A DNA stretch of 9,759 bases, taken from the NCBI GenBank assembly GCA_964471235.1, contig CAYYGL010000180.1, positions 1-9,759 on the forward strand. The letters run 5' to 3'. Below the pieces are notes generated by a model. That model did not search any database and was not told the DNA's origin. It saw only the letters and a list, made by a program, of their open reading frames with translations. The position numbers and the translations under genes are program-made. Of this stretch, positions 1 to 7,498 are shown in pieces (the first letter of the stretch is position 1; each line of letters opens with the position of its first letter). This DNA is from CAYYGL01 sp964471235. GTDB taxonomy: Bacteria; Calditrichota; Calditrichia; RBG-13-44-9; J075.

Positions 1-1
1 T

Positions 2-919
2 ATCAAAGAGCAATACCCGGAAAATTTTTCCCTGGGAATGCTAACTTCCTCCGGAAACCTGGGTATGCTGTTTCCACCCAGTTTGCCCATCATCGTATAC
101 GGCTTAATCAGTGAAGTCAGCATTGATAAATTGTTTATTGCCGGTTTGCTCCCCGGTCTGTTGATGATCGTGCTCCTCTCCGCTTACAGCGTGTATTCCG
201 TTAAAGATAAACAGGTGCCCCTTACCCCGTTTAAACTAAAAAATGCTCTCACCACTACCCGGGAATCTATTTGGGAACTTCCCCTCCCGTTTATTATTCT
301 GTTTGGCATCTACGGCGGCTACATCACGGCAACCGAAGCCGCAGCCGTAACTGCCTTCTACGTGCTCATTGTCGAAGTCTTTATTTACCGGGATATTAAA
401 CTGACCACTGATCTTCCCCGGGTGATGAAAGACAGCATGATTCTGGTGGGCGGAATTCTGGTGATTTTAGGGGCTGCCATGGGAATGGCAAATTATATGA
501 TCGATGCTGAAATTCCCATGGCCATCCTGGGGTTTATGAAACACTTTATCGCCAGCAAAGCGCTCTTTTTAGTAACGCTAAACCTGTTTCTATTGGTGGT
601 GGGCGCACTGCTGGATATTTTTTCCGCCATCCTGGTAGTCGTGCCCTTAATTATTCCGATTGCCACCCAGTTCGGTGTGGATCCGGTGCACCTGGGCATC
701 ATTTTTCTGGCAAACCTGGGCATCGGGTATACCACCCCGCCGGTTGGTATGAACCTGTTTATCGCCAGTTTCCGGTTTGAAAAACCGATTGTCAAGCTCT
801 ATATTGCCTCCCTTCCATTTCTGGTGATCATGTTGATTGGTTTAGTTATCATCACCTACGTGCCGGAACTGAGCCTGTGGCTGGTCAATTTGTTCTCCCC
901 TGGGGCACCCGCTCCGTAA
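2..919 (+). CDS. dctM: TRAP transporter large permease (DctM family), 5'-truncated by the window edge
   Basis: This is the large membrane subunit of a tripartite ATP-independent periplasmic (TRAP) transporter, which uses an ion gradient to import a carboxylate-type solute delivered by a periplasmic binding protein. The frame is open from base 2, and the ATG at 38 is internal. The sequence before it continues the protein (IKEQYPENFSLGM). About 305 residues are visible against the usual 425-435, so roughly the first 125 are missing. Family hallmarks are SLGMLTSSGNLGMLFPPSLP at the left and the LGIIFLANLGIGYTTPPVGMNLFIASF segment (bases about 700-775), with repeated hydrophobic membrane helices between and after them. 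The stop is TAA at 917-919. The dctP and dctQ partners would lie upstream, outside the window. The substrate cannot be read from this subunit. The family call is very secure. Confidence 0.93.
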   Translation: MKEQYPENFSLGMLTSSGNLGMLFPPSLPIIVYGLISEVSIDKLFIAGLLPGLLMIVLLSAYSVYSVKDKQVPLTPFKLKNALTTTRESIWELPLPFIILFGIYGGYITATEAAAVTAFYVLIVEVFIYRDIKLTTDLPRVMKDSMILVGGILVILGAAMGMANYMIDAEIPMAILGFMKHFIASKALFLVTLNLFLLVVGALLDIFSAILVVVPLIIPIATQFGVDPVHLGIIFLANLGIGYTTPPVGMNLFIASFRFEKPIVKLYIASLPFLVIMLIGLVIITYVPELSLWLVNLFSPGAPAP

Positions 920-979
920 CATGACGACCCCATACTTGGTGCAGCTCAGCACCTTGTCAAGGTAATTCTTCAACAAACC

Positions 980-985
980 GGAGGT
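980..985 (+). promoter_or_regulatory. Ribosome binding site that decides the acetyltransferase start
   Basis: GGAGGT lies at 980-985. It abuts the first ATG (986) directly, which is too close for initiation. It sits 9 bases before the second ATG (995), so translation most likely begins at 995. Confidence 0.75.
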
Positions 986-994
986 ATGAAACAC

Positions 995-1513
995 ATGACG
1001 CAACCCCCAATTCCATTTACCATCCGAAAAGCGGTCGTAAAGGACATCCCAACCATTCTTTTTCTGGTAGAAGAACTGGCGAAATACGAAAAACTACATC
1101 ATGAGGTGAAAGCAACCGAATCTCTTTATCAACGCTATGGGTTTGAGGGAAGACCGTATTTTGAAACCCTGCTTGCTGAAACCAATGACCAACGAGCCGT
1201 GGGATTTGCCCTCTATTTCTTCACTTTTTCCACGTTCGAAGGTCGCCCCACCCTTTACCTGGAAGATATTTTTGTACTGCCGGAATTTCGCCAGCGGGGA
1301 ATTGGCAAGGCACTTTTTCTGGAATTGATCAATACGGCAGTGAAGGAAGATTGCGGCAGAATGGAGTGGGCGGTTTTAAACTGGAATACCCCGGCAATTG
1401 AGTTTTATGAATCCCTGGGCGCTGCTGTTATGAGCGAATGGTCCACATTTCGGTTGACCCGGGACAAAATGGAAGACTTGCTCACCAGAAATCATCCGGA
1501 AAATGATGGATAA
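995..1513 (+). CDS. GNAT N-acetyltransferase, SSAT-like (diamine/thialysine acetyltransferase type)
   Basis: This is a 172-residue GNAT-fold enzyme that transfers acetyl from acetyl-CoA to an amine. It follows the spermidine/spermine acetyltransferase (SSAT) pattern along its whole length: ELAKYE at 27-32, GFALYFFTF at 70-78, LYLEDIFV at 87-94, the acetyl-CoA pyrophosphate loop RQRGIG at 99-104, and WNTPAIEFY at 130-138. Y138 sits where the catalytic tyrosine of SSAT enzymes lies. Length matches the family (about 170). SSAT-like bacterial enzymes may act on polyamines, thialysine or other small amines, so the substrate is open. The start is taken at 995 because of Shine-Dalgarno spacing; 986 would add MKH. 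The 3' end overlaps the next gene by 11 bases, suggesting co-translation. The gap from the TRAP permease is about 75 bases, so the three genes could share a transcript. Confidence 0.88.
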   Translation: MTQPPIPFTIRKAVVKDIPTILFLVEELAKYEKLHHEVKATESLYQRYGFEGRPYFETLLAETNDQRAVGFALYFFTFSTFEGRPTLYLEDIFVLPEFRQRGIGKALFLELINTAVKEDCGRMEWAVLNWNTPAIEFYESLGAAVMSEWSTFRLTRDKMEDLLTRNHPENDG

Positions 1514-2528
1514 CACGGGATTACAACAGTTACAGGAAAAACTGGTCCGCCACTTTAAAAATTCGGATTTCACCATCCACCAGTTGCTTGGCGGGGCATC
1601 GTCCCGAAGATATTATCGGATCGATTTCACCGCTGCATCTTACTTCCCCACCCCGACGGCTCTTTTAATGCGTATTCCCCTGGAAGAACAGACCACCCTC
1701 AGGGATTATGTAAATATTGATTACTACCTGCGACGCTATGGGGTACCCACACCCAGGGTGTATGAAATTGTTGAGGAGGAGGGCTGGGTGTTCCGGGAAT
1801 ACAAATCCCTGCCCACAGTGGAGGAGTACTTGTTGCAGTTTCCGGAGGGGTTAGAATCTCTCGTGCACGAGGTGCTTGCCCTGTTAATAGAGATGCAGGA
1901 AAAATGCCCACCGGAAGCGCATTGCCCGGCGTTCCAGCGCCGCTTCGATTACCAAAAATATATGTACGAATTTAATTTTCATGTGGGGGAACAACTTTTC
2001 ACCGGCTATTACCGGGCAGCGGCGCTTGTCCCCAAAATGCAGCCAATCGCCAACGAAATTTCCCGAACACTTGATAAAGTAAATGTTCCCCTTTTTGTGC
2101 ATCGCGATTTCCAGAGCAGCAACCTCTTCTACGACCGAACCACTTCGGTTGAAAAGTTCTCGGTTATCGATTTTCAGGATGCCCGTTTCGGCACCCCGAT
2201 CTATGATCTGGTTTCGTTTTTATGGGATTCCTACCTGCCAATTCCAGACCAACTCCGGGAAGAGATGCTACGGGAATATTTTACCCTTTTACCGCGCTTT
2301 GGAATCCGATGGAATTGGGAAGAATATCAACGATTCATTGATTACACCGTCATTCAGCGGAAGTTACATGACGCAGGCGCGTTTGCCTATAACTTCCGGC
2401 GTTTCGGTAATACCCGTTATCTTATCTTTATTGAATCTGCTATACGGATGGTTATCGAAAGGATGAACCGCTATCGGCAATTTACAACCATAGCCGGGGC
2501 GTTAACAAAACTGCTGAAGACCGGATAA
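1503..2528 (+). CDS. AmgK-like aminoglycoside-phosphotransferase-fold sugar kinase
   Basis: This is a 341-residue kinase of the APH/choline kinase fold. The N-terminal lobe carries GGASSRRYYRI at 30-40, matching the GDASxRRYxR motif of the AmgK branch (anomeric kinases for N-acetylmuramate/N-acetylglucosamine in cell-wall recycling). The catalytic loop is H200-R-D202-F-Q-S-S-N207, and the metal-binding motif is VIDFQDARFG with D223, followed by YDLVSFLWDSY. Catalytic residues are intact and length is normal for AmgK (about 340). It begins at a tandem ATGATG (1503/1506) inside the end of the acetyltransferase gene with only a weak ribosome site, so it is probably translationally coupled. The usual AmgK partner, the nucleotidyltransferase MurU, is not in this window, so peptidoglycan recycling is an inference. 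Other small-molecule kinase roles are possible. Confidence 0.8.
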   Translation: MMDNTGLQQLQEKLVRHFKNSDFTIHQLLGGASSRRYYRIDFTAASYFPTPTALLMRIPLEEQTTLRDYVNIDYYLRRYGVPTPRVYEIVEEEGWVFREYKSLPTVEEYLLQFPEGLESLVHEVLALLIEMQEKCPPEAHCPAFQRRFDYQKYMYEFNFHVGEQLFTGYYRAAALVPKMQPIANEISRTLDKVNVPLFVHRDFQSSNLFYDRTTSVEKFSVIDFQDARFGTPIYDLVSFLWDSYLPIPDQLREEMLREYFTLLPRFGIRWNWEEYQRFIDYTVIQRKLHDAGAFAYNFRRFGNTRYLIFIESAIRMVIERMNRYRQFTTIAGALTKLLKTG

Positions 2529-2537
2529 CGAACGGCA

Positions 2538-2945
2538 TCATTGTGAGGAAAGTTCGAGAATTTTCGCTTGAATGCGGGCTTTGACAAACTCTTTCACTTT
2601 CGGATCAATCTCTTTTCCATACTTGTCGAACATATCTAACGCTTCCTGGTAATCAAGATCGGTAATCGCCTGGAGAACCGGAGAAGACTTCAAGGGAGCA
2701 CCCGATTCACCACCATCTACCCTGCCGGTCCAGAAGCCATCTGATTTTTTCCACTCCACCACCTGTTCATCGGTTTGTTTATTGAAATAAAACTGGAATC
2801 GGATGAACTCCGATCCAGCACCTTCCCAGACATATAAATCACAATCCAGGCAGGTGAACCATCGCAGATGAAATTCGAGGTCATCCTGACGCACATTTCG
2901 AATCTCATACATCCCGTATTCGTGGGACTCCATATCAAAACTCAT
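2538..2945 (-). CDS. Small conserved-type hypothetical protein
   Basis: This is a 135-residue soluble, acidic protein with no signal peptide or membrane segment. The N-terminal half is rich in aromatic residues and beta-like. It shows CLDCDLYVWEG at 32-42, RFQFYFNK at 49-56, VEWKKSDGFW at 63-72, and VDGGESGAPLKSSPVL at 76-91. The C-terminal 45 residues look helical and charged. The order D-LYVW, FQF-Y--K, W, D-GE, SPVL recalls a family of small uncharacterised bacterial proteins, but no function is known to me. Cys32 and Cys35 form a CxxC pair, not enough on their own to claim metal binding. The ATG at 2945 is the first in frame after a TGA; the ribosome site is weak. The gene runs toward the kinase gene, with only 9 bases between the two stop codons and no obvious terminator. 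Expression is probably independent of its neighbours. Confidence 0.7.
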   Translation of the reverse strand: MSFDMESHEYGMYEIRNVRQDDLEFHLRWFTCLDCDLYVWEGAGSEFIRFQFYFNKQTDEQVVEWKKSDGFWTGRVDGGESGAPLKSSPVLQAITDLDYQEALDMFDKYGKEIDPKVKEFVKARIQAKILELSSQ

Positions 2946-3409
2946 TTCACTAAATATTCAACATAACGAAACGAATACTGCGTTTATTGCCTCCGGCCAT
3001 TGTTTCAGTGAAAATTTAATCCGGAGAGCTTTACACATATTCCATAAATTACCAGGCACTTCAATGCTTCATAGTTGAAGTCCCTAAAAGGTATATTAAA
3101 CCAAAATCAATATATAAAATGCATTGAGGTAGGTCACATTCGGAATATTGTAGGACAGGAGAGGTTGGGTAGATAAGAAAATGGTGAATGAAAAAATCTC
3201 AGTAACAATTTAATGTGAGTTTCAGGTCACTTGAAATAGCGCGCCAGATGACATAGAAAATGCTGATTTGCACGGATGATTGGTCAAAATCTCAAAGAAA
3301 CTGCGAAAATCCGGAGCATCCGTAATTGCCTGTGCCGGATGATGAAAAAACCGGAATGAAAAAGTAAAACCGCAATTTGGCAGGTAAAGCCGAATTGTTA
3401 CCAATCGTA
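2946..3409. other. Intergenic region without a recognisable gene
   Basis: About 460 AT-rich bases lie between the small hypothetical gene and the 3' end of the TPR gene. Reading all frames, I found only short open stretches with no protein-like continuity. The rightmost 50 bases hold the likely TPR-gene terminator. The left part must contain the promoter of the hypothetical gene, but I see no convincing -35/-10 pair. Confidence 0.5.
3355..3397 (-). terminator. Likely rho-independent terminator of the TPR gene
   Basis: Reading the minus strand, 12 bases past the stop codon, CAATTCGGC (3397-3389) pairs with GCCAAATTG (3381-3373) around a 7-base loop, with one mismatch. It is followed by CGGTTTTACTTTTTC, an interrupted T-rich tail. 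The position and strand fit the end of the TPR transcript. The mismatch and broken T-run lower confidence. Confidence 0.5.
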
Positions 3410-5269
3410 TTACATTTTCCGGAGTCTGCGCCGAATTTCGTGGAGTTTCCGCTTTGCTAAATAATCATTGGGTTTTAATTCCAACAACTGGGTATAATAT
3501 TGTTCGGCTTGCCCCAATCGCCCCATACTCAAGTAAATTTTACCAACAATTTCCAGTGCTTTGGAATTCCGGGGGTCCGTTTTTAAAATCGATAATTGTT
3601 CCTTTAACACCTCATCGACAATATTGATATATCGGTAAGGCTCTCCCAGCCGGGGATTGGAGGTAAAGTAATCCGGTTCTATCTTAACCACCGATCGAAA
3701 TTCCTTCAATGCCAGGTCGTATTGTTTCTTCTTTTCATAGAGCTTGCCCAAGCGCATGTGAGCCTGGGCGAGATCGTTTTTCTGGGAAATGGCGACTTTG
3801 TAGAAATACTGAGCACTATCCGGTTTATTGAGATGCTCATACGCCAGTGCCAGGTTATAGCTGGCTTCATAAAAACGCTTATCATATTTTAATGCCGTGC
3901 GATAAGCCCGAACCATCTTCCGTAATATCTGGGAAGCATCTTCAATATGAGATTTTTTTCGTAGTTTTTTTAGATCATCTATTGGGGTGGGATGGATTCC
4001 GTTTGTGCCCTCCGGCTGGTATTGTACTTCAATCAAGGACCAGAAAGCATCGACGATTTCTTCCAGGGCGCCTTTCTTGTAGATAGCATTCCCCAGGTTA
4101 AAATATGCGGTGGCGTAATTGGGCTTTAGTTTGATAGCTTTGTTGAACTCAATAATAGCTTCTTCAAAAAGATTCAGGGCATAATACGCCTCGCCAAGGG
4201 CATTGTTTGCCTGATAAAATTCATTGTTCAACCGGGTGGCTTTGGTTAACGACTGTATGGCTTGTTTAAACCATCCCCGCCTCATTTCCGACAACCCCAA
4301 TTGAAAATATGCCGGAGCATAATTGGGATTGATCTCAATAGATTTTTGAAGGGCTTTCATCCCTTTTTTCAGTGAATCCATGCGAGTGTATACAATACCG
4401 GAATAATAATAACTTCGGTCATGTTCCGGATTCAGGCGCAGGGCTTTCTTAAATTCTCTCAATGCCCGCGGATAATCCCGCTTCAGATAGTAAATAACCC
4501 CTTTCCCATAATAGGGATTGTAATTTTCAGGATACTGCTTAATGACAGTGTTAAATTGCTCCATTGCCTTCTGATAGAGACGAAAATTATAATAGATCAC
4601 ACCAAGATTGTAACGGGCTTCCCAATAATTCGGATCTTGCTGTAACGCTCGTTGAAAATAACCGGCAATCACTTCCATGGGAGATTCCCGATCCAATTCC
4701 ACATACGCTTTACAAAAGGATTCAAAGGCTTTCACTGAAGAGGTAGGTTTCCGGGAGATAGCCGCTTCCGCTTTCCCGGAAAGAGGGAGTTGCATAACCG
4801 ATAGGCTGGTTTTGATCATCTCTTTGGTGATATCAAACACCTGGTTCAAAGGTTTTTTATACGTATGAGTATAAATAGCTGCGCCGGTGTAGGTACTAAC
4901 CAGACGAAAATTGACCGTCAAATCATTACCATTCACCCGATAATCCCCAATGAACAACACTTCGATTCCGCTGGCTTTCCCGATGGAAAATGCTTTTTTC
5001 GGTGTTACCACACGCGCGGAAGTCACATCGAGTTGCTTTAAAACACGCTTGAGGGTTTCCCGTTCAAATACCATGATGTTCGGAATTTCAGACAGATTAT
5101 CGTACAACAGGCTTTCAAAGCCACGGGACAACCATTGATAGCGCCCATTGCCCTCATTGCTGAACGGTATGATTCCAACAACTCTATCCTGCTGAGCAAA
5201 CACTGCCGAAACCGTTGCACACAGCAGGAAAATCGACAAAATTTTCAACTTAATCCTTTTCAATTTCAT
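3410..5269 (-). CDS. Exported TPR protein with CsgG/FlgO-like N-terminal domain
   Basis: About 619 residues from the ATG at 5269. An in-frame GTG at 5281 would add four residues, but the ATG has GGGA and AAAAGGA just upstream. The N-terminus is a signal peptide: a lysine/arginine-rich start, then ILSIFLLCATVSAVFA, with likely cleavage before QQD. There is no lipobox, since the residue before the Cys is Leu. Residues about 32-170 (VVGIIPFSNEG, LYDNLSEIPNIMVFERETL, GIEVLFIGDYRVNG) resemble the CsgG/FlgO/TolB-N type domain of periplasmic or outer-membrane-associated proteins. From about 200 to the end run some ten to eleven TPR units, each with the usual NLG-IYY, A-EF-KAI, P-Y pattern. A non-TPR linker (EGTNGIHPTPIDDLKK) splits the array in the middle. 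It is probably a periplasmic scaffold; the partner is unknown. The gene upstream on the same strand is decayed. Confidence 0.85.
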   Translation of the reverse strand: MKLKRIKLKILSIFLLCATVSAVFAQQDRVVGIIPFSNEGNGRYQWLSRGFESLLYDNLSEIPNIMVFERETLKRVLKQLDVTSARVVTPKKAFSIGKASGIEVLFIGDYRVNGNDLTVNFRLVSTYTGAAIYTHTYKKPLNQVFDITKEMIKTSLSVMQLPLSGKAEAAISRKPTSSVKAFESFCKAYVELDRESPMEVIAGYFQRALQQDPNYWEARYNLGVIYYNFRLYQKAMEQFNTVIKQYPENYNPYYGKGVIYYLKRDYPRALREFKKALRLNPEHDRSYYYSGIVYTRMDSLKKGMKALQKSIEINPNYAPAYFQLGLSEMRRGWFKQAIQSLTKATRLNNEFYQANNALGEAYYALNLFEEAIIEFNKAIKLKPNYATAYFNLGNAIYKKGALEEIVDAFWSLIEVQYQPEGTNGIHPTPIDDLKKLRKKSHIEDASQILRKMVRAYRTALKYDKRFYEASYNLALAYEHLNKPDSAQYFYKVAISQKNDLAQAHMRLGKLYEKKKQYDLALKEFRSVVKIEPDYFTSNPRLGEPYRYINIVDEVLKEQLSILKTDPRNSKALEIVGKIYLSMGRLGQAEQYYTQLLELKPNDYLAKRKLHEIRRRLRKM

Positions 5270-5753
5270 TCCTTTTCCCACATTGGCAAAATGACAATAT
5301 TTCTACGGCATCCAACTTTACAAATTTCAATCCCGGTATTAAAAAATAGTCGTCCGTATCCACTTTAAACTTGACTACATAAAAGCGCTTCTCTACCAAA
5401 CCTCTCTGTAAAGCGACGGATCCTATGCTGTCAGCGGGGAATCTACATACAAAACTCGTATGAAAGAAGTATTTTTATGTACAGAACCTTCATACTCTCC
5501 AAAATTCTCAAATAAAATACAATCCGTTGTGCCTTGAAGCAAAAAGATAGATTTTATTCCTCTAAAAATATTCCCCAATAAGCCAGACCGGGAATAACAA
5601 TCTCCACCCCCGGGGATATGGTAAGAAAGTAACCGACTCTACGAATTTTGAGATTTTTTACCACACCTCAGACAACCGAATCGTCGCCACGTTTTTTTAC
5701 TTTTTCTGTAACGATTCAGCCCAAAGTGCACACATCGTGGTTATGAGAAGCAT
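5253..5753 (-). pseudogene. Decayed gene for a small exported protein of unknown family
   Basis: No intact frame covers this stretch, yet protein-like segments follow each other along the minus strand in changing frames. They are: an ATG at 5753 with MLLITTMCALWAESLQKK, which looks like a signal peptide, ending in TAA at 5699-5697; VKKRGDDSVV to a TGA at 5670-5668; then, in that same frame, VVKNLKIRRVGYF, LTISPGVEIVIPGLAYWGIF to TAA at 5556-5554; a shift at GGAATAAAA; then KSIFLLQGTTDCILFENFGE, YEGSVHK and FIRVLYVDSPLTA to TAG at 5425-5423; a shift; then ADSIGSVALQRGLVEKR, FYVVKFKVDTDDYFLIP and GLKFVKLDAVEILSFCQ to TAA at 5252-5250. The rebuilt product is about 165 residues. Several breaks lie in A-runs, as in gene decay by indels; sequencing error is less likely because nearby long genes are intact. 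The 3' end overlaps the TPR start, so the two may once have formed an operon. I recognise no family. Confidence 0.55.
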
Positions 5754-5790
5754 TTAAAGGAAAAAAAGGGAGGAATAAATCCCTGCAACT

Positions 5791-5988
5791 TCTCCCCCGC
5801 CCTCCCCTTACAAAGGCAGGGCTGTTTGCATCCTTTTGAACTCATCCCCTGGCATAGCCACCATTTTGGTGCACCCCCCTTCTCTTGCAAAAAGAAGGGG
5901 CCGGGGGATGGGTTCCTTATTGCCCCTGTTTCTCTTTCTAACAGAATACAACAGCCCTGCTTACGAAGGGCAGCGTTTGGGTGGGGGT
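5791..5988. repeat. Foldback (MITE-like) element with nested inverted repeats
   Basis: A pyrimidine-rich left arm and a purine-rich right arm mirror each other. Outermost are C-rich 5794-5807 against G-rich 5979-5988, then CCCTT..GCAGGGCTGTT (5805-5826) against AACAGCCCTGC..AAGGG (5950-5970), with 11 bases perfect. Inside, GAACTCATCCCCTGG (5838-5852) pairs with CCGGGGGATGGGTTC (5901-5915) along 15 positions, two of them G-U wobbles in plus-strand RNA. Inside that sit two hairpins: CACCA-TTT-TGGTG (5859-5871) and CCCCTTCT..AGAAGGGG (5876-5900). The whole can fold as a cloverleaf. No gene is carried, and small open frames here are by-products. It could be a non-autonomous mobile repeat or a structured untranslated RNA. 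I see no clear target-site duplication. Confidence 0.6.
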
Positions 5989-6142
5989 CGTCCCGGTCTG
6001 TGGAGTTATTTACCAGAATAATTATCTTTTTCTTGTGAATCCCGAAAAATAAATTTTAGTTTTAATCTTCTCTCAAGTCTCATAACTTTAAGGTCGATTT
6101 TCTTCAACTTTTGTTAATGTAACATGTCATCAGAAACCGGAA

Positions 6143-6148
6143 AAGGAG
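6143..6148 (+). promoter_or_regulatory. Ribosome binding site of ahcY
   Basis: AAGGAG at 6143-6148 lies 7 bases before the ATG at 6156, which fixes the start. The 115 bases between the foldback element and the start show no riboswitch structure I can recognise and no clear promoter. Confidence 0.8.
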
Positions 6149-6155
6149 TGATGGA

Positions 6156-7409
6156 ATGAAGTTTGATATTAAAGATGCAGCATTGTCGAGTTTAGGAAAA
6201 AAACGGATAGAATGGGCGGATAATGACATGCCGGTGCTTCGGGAAATCCGAAAACGTTTTGAGAATGAACTTCCCCTTAAAGGGAAAAAGATGGCAGCCT
6301 GTTTACACATCACCGCAGAGACCGCCAATTTAGCCCGTACGCTGAAAGCCGGCGGTGCCGACCTGGTGCTCTGCGCCTCAAATCCCCTCAGCACCCAGGA
6401 TGATGTGGCAGCCGCCCTGGTGCATGAATATCAAATCCCGGTGTTTGCCATTAAAGGAGAGGATAATGATACCTACTACCAACATATCCAGGCTTGTATT
6501 GAGCATGATCCGGTGATTACCATGGATGACGGTGCCGACCTGGTCTCCGTGCTCCACAAAGAATACCCGGAAAAATGCAGCCAAATTTACGCCTCTATGG
6601 AAGAAACCACCACCGGGGTGATTCGTCTTCGGGCAATGCACAAAGACAATGCCCTGAAGCTGCCGGTGTTTGCGGTAAACGATGCCACCACCAAACACCT
6701 GTTCGACAACCGTTATGGCACCGGGCAATCCACGGTGGACGGCATTATCCGGGCAACCGATATATTACTTGCCGGAAAGACGGTTGTTATCGCCGGCTAC
6801 GGCTGGTGCGGAAGAGGGGTGGCAACCCGGATGCGTGGCATGGGTGCCAATGTCATTGTCACCGAGGTGGACCCGATCAAAGCACTGGAAGCTGCCATGG
6901 ATGGATTTCGGGTCATGACCATGGCTAAGGCAGCTCCGGAAGCGGACCTATTTGTTACGCTGACCGGGGACATCCATGTGCTGCGGAAAGAACATTTTGA
7001 AAAGATGAAGGATGGGGCGCTTATTGCCAATTCCGGGCATTTTAACGTGGAGATTGACATCCCGGCACTGGAATCTCTGGCTGCCCGGGTAAATAAAGGG
7101 GTACGGGAGTTTGTGGATGAATACCAATTGCCCGATGGACGACGCATCTTTCTGTTGGGCGAAGGCAGGTTGATTAACTTAGCCGCTGCCGAAGGACATC
7201 CTGCCAGTGTAATGGACATGAGCTTTGCCACCCAGGCATTGGTAACCGAATATGCCCTCAAGCGCAAATTGGAACCGGGTGTTTATGAAGTGCCCAAAGA
7301 CGTTGAGGATTACATCTCCACTTTAAAATTGAAAACCATGGGAATTGAAATCGATACCCTGACGGAAGAGCAGGTAACGTATTTGAATTCCTGGGAAATG
7401 GGGACGTGA
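6156..7409 (+). CDS. ahcY: Adenosylhomocysteinase, short archaeal/Thermotoga-type
   Basis: This is a 417-residue cytosolic NAD-dependent enzyme that splits S-adenosylhomocysteine into adenosine and homocysteine, clearing the inhibitor left by methyltransferases. The substrate-domain residues are present: H51-x-T53-x-E55, STQD at 79-82, DDG at 124-126, EETTTG at 149-154, K180 and D184. The Rossmann motif GYGWCG spans 214-219, with E237 for the NAD ribose. H295 (NSGHFN), N341 and GHP at 347-349 complete the site. It is of the short class: CASNPLSTQDD replaces the CNIFSTQD form of long bacterial/eukaryotic enzymes, the internal insertion of many long bacterial enzymes is absent, YGTGQST replaces YGCRES, and the C-terminal Lys/Tyr tail (KPxxYRY) is missing. 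Some short-class members act on S-inosylhomocysteine, so the exact substrate is not certain. It appears monocistronic, with a terminator about 90 bases downstream. Confidence 0.93.
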   Translation: MKFDIKDAALSSLGKKRIEWADNDMPVLREIRKRFENELPLKGKKMAACLHITAETANLARTLKAGGADLVLCASNPLSTQDDVAAALVHEYQIPVFAIKGEDNDTYYQHIQACIEHDPVITMDDGADLVSVLHKEYPEKCSQIYASMEETTTGVIRLRAMHKDNALKLPVFAVNDATTKHLFDNRYGTGQSTVDGIIRATDILLAGKTVVIAGYGWCGRGVATRMRGMGANVIVTEVDPIKALEAAMDGFRVMTMAKAAPEADLFVTLTGDIHVLRKEHFEKMKDGALIANSGHFNVEIDIPALESLAARVNKGVREFVDEYQLPDGRRIFLLGEGRLINLAAAEGHPASVMDMSFATQALVTEYALKRKLEPGVYEVPKDVEDYISTLKLKTMGIEIDTLTEEQVTYLNSWEMGT

Positions 7410-7498
7410 TAAGAAGTGAAGCGTAATGCGTGCCTGCCCCTTCGGGGAAACGTAAAAAGATCTGGCGATGGTTTTTAGTCGTTATCATGAATCAAAAA

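Noticed and set aside
938..953. GGTGC..GCACC hairpin between the TRAP permease and acetyltransferase genes
   Set aside because: The stem is only 5 bp with no T-run after it, so a terminator is not supported.
3222..3404. 60-codon minus-strand open frame downstream of the TPR gene
   Set aside because: It runs through the TPR terminator hairpin, has no ribosome site, and resembles no family.
5562..5596. TATTCCC/GGGAATA stem followed by TTTTT on the minus strand, a possible terminator
   Set aside because: The stem lies inside the best protein-like segment of the decayed gene (IVIPGLAYWGIF), so the symmetry is more simply former coding sequence.
5826..6038. Two overlapping plus-strand open frames of 60-70 codons
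   Set aside because: They are translations of the foldback repeat, lack ribosome sites, and show no protein-like composition.
6112..6124. TGTTA-ATG-TAACA dyad upstream of ahcY
   Set aside because: The half-sites are 5 bases in AT-rich DNA, with no recognisable promoter nearby; chance is likely.
7434..7447. CCC-TTCG-GGG tetraloop hairpin just after ahcY
   Set aside because: It has only 3-4 base pairs and no T-run; the terminator at 7499-7550 is far better.
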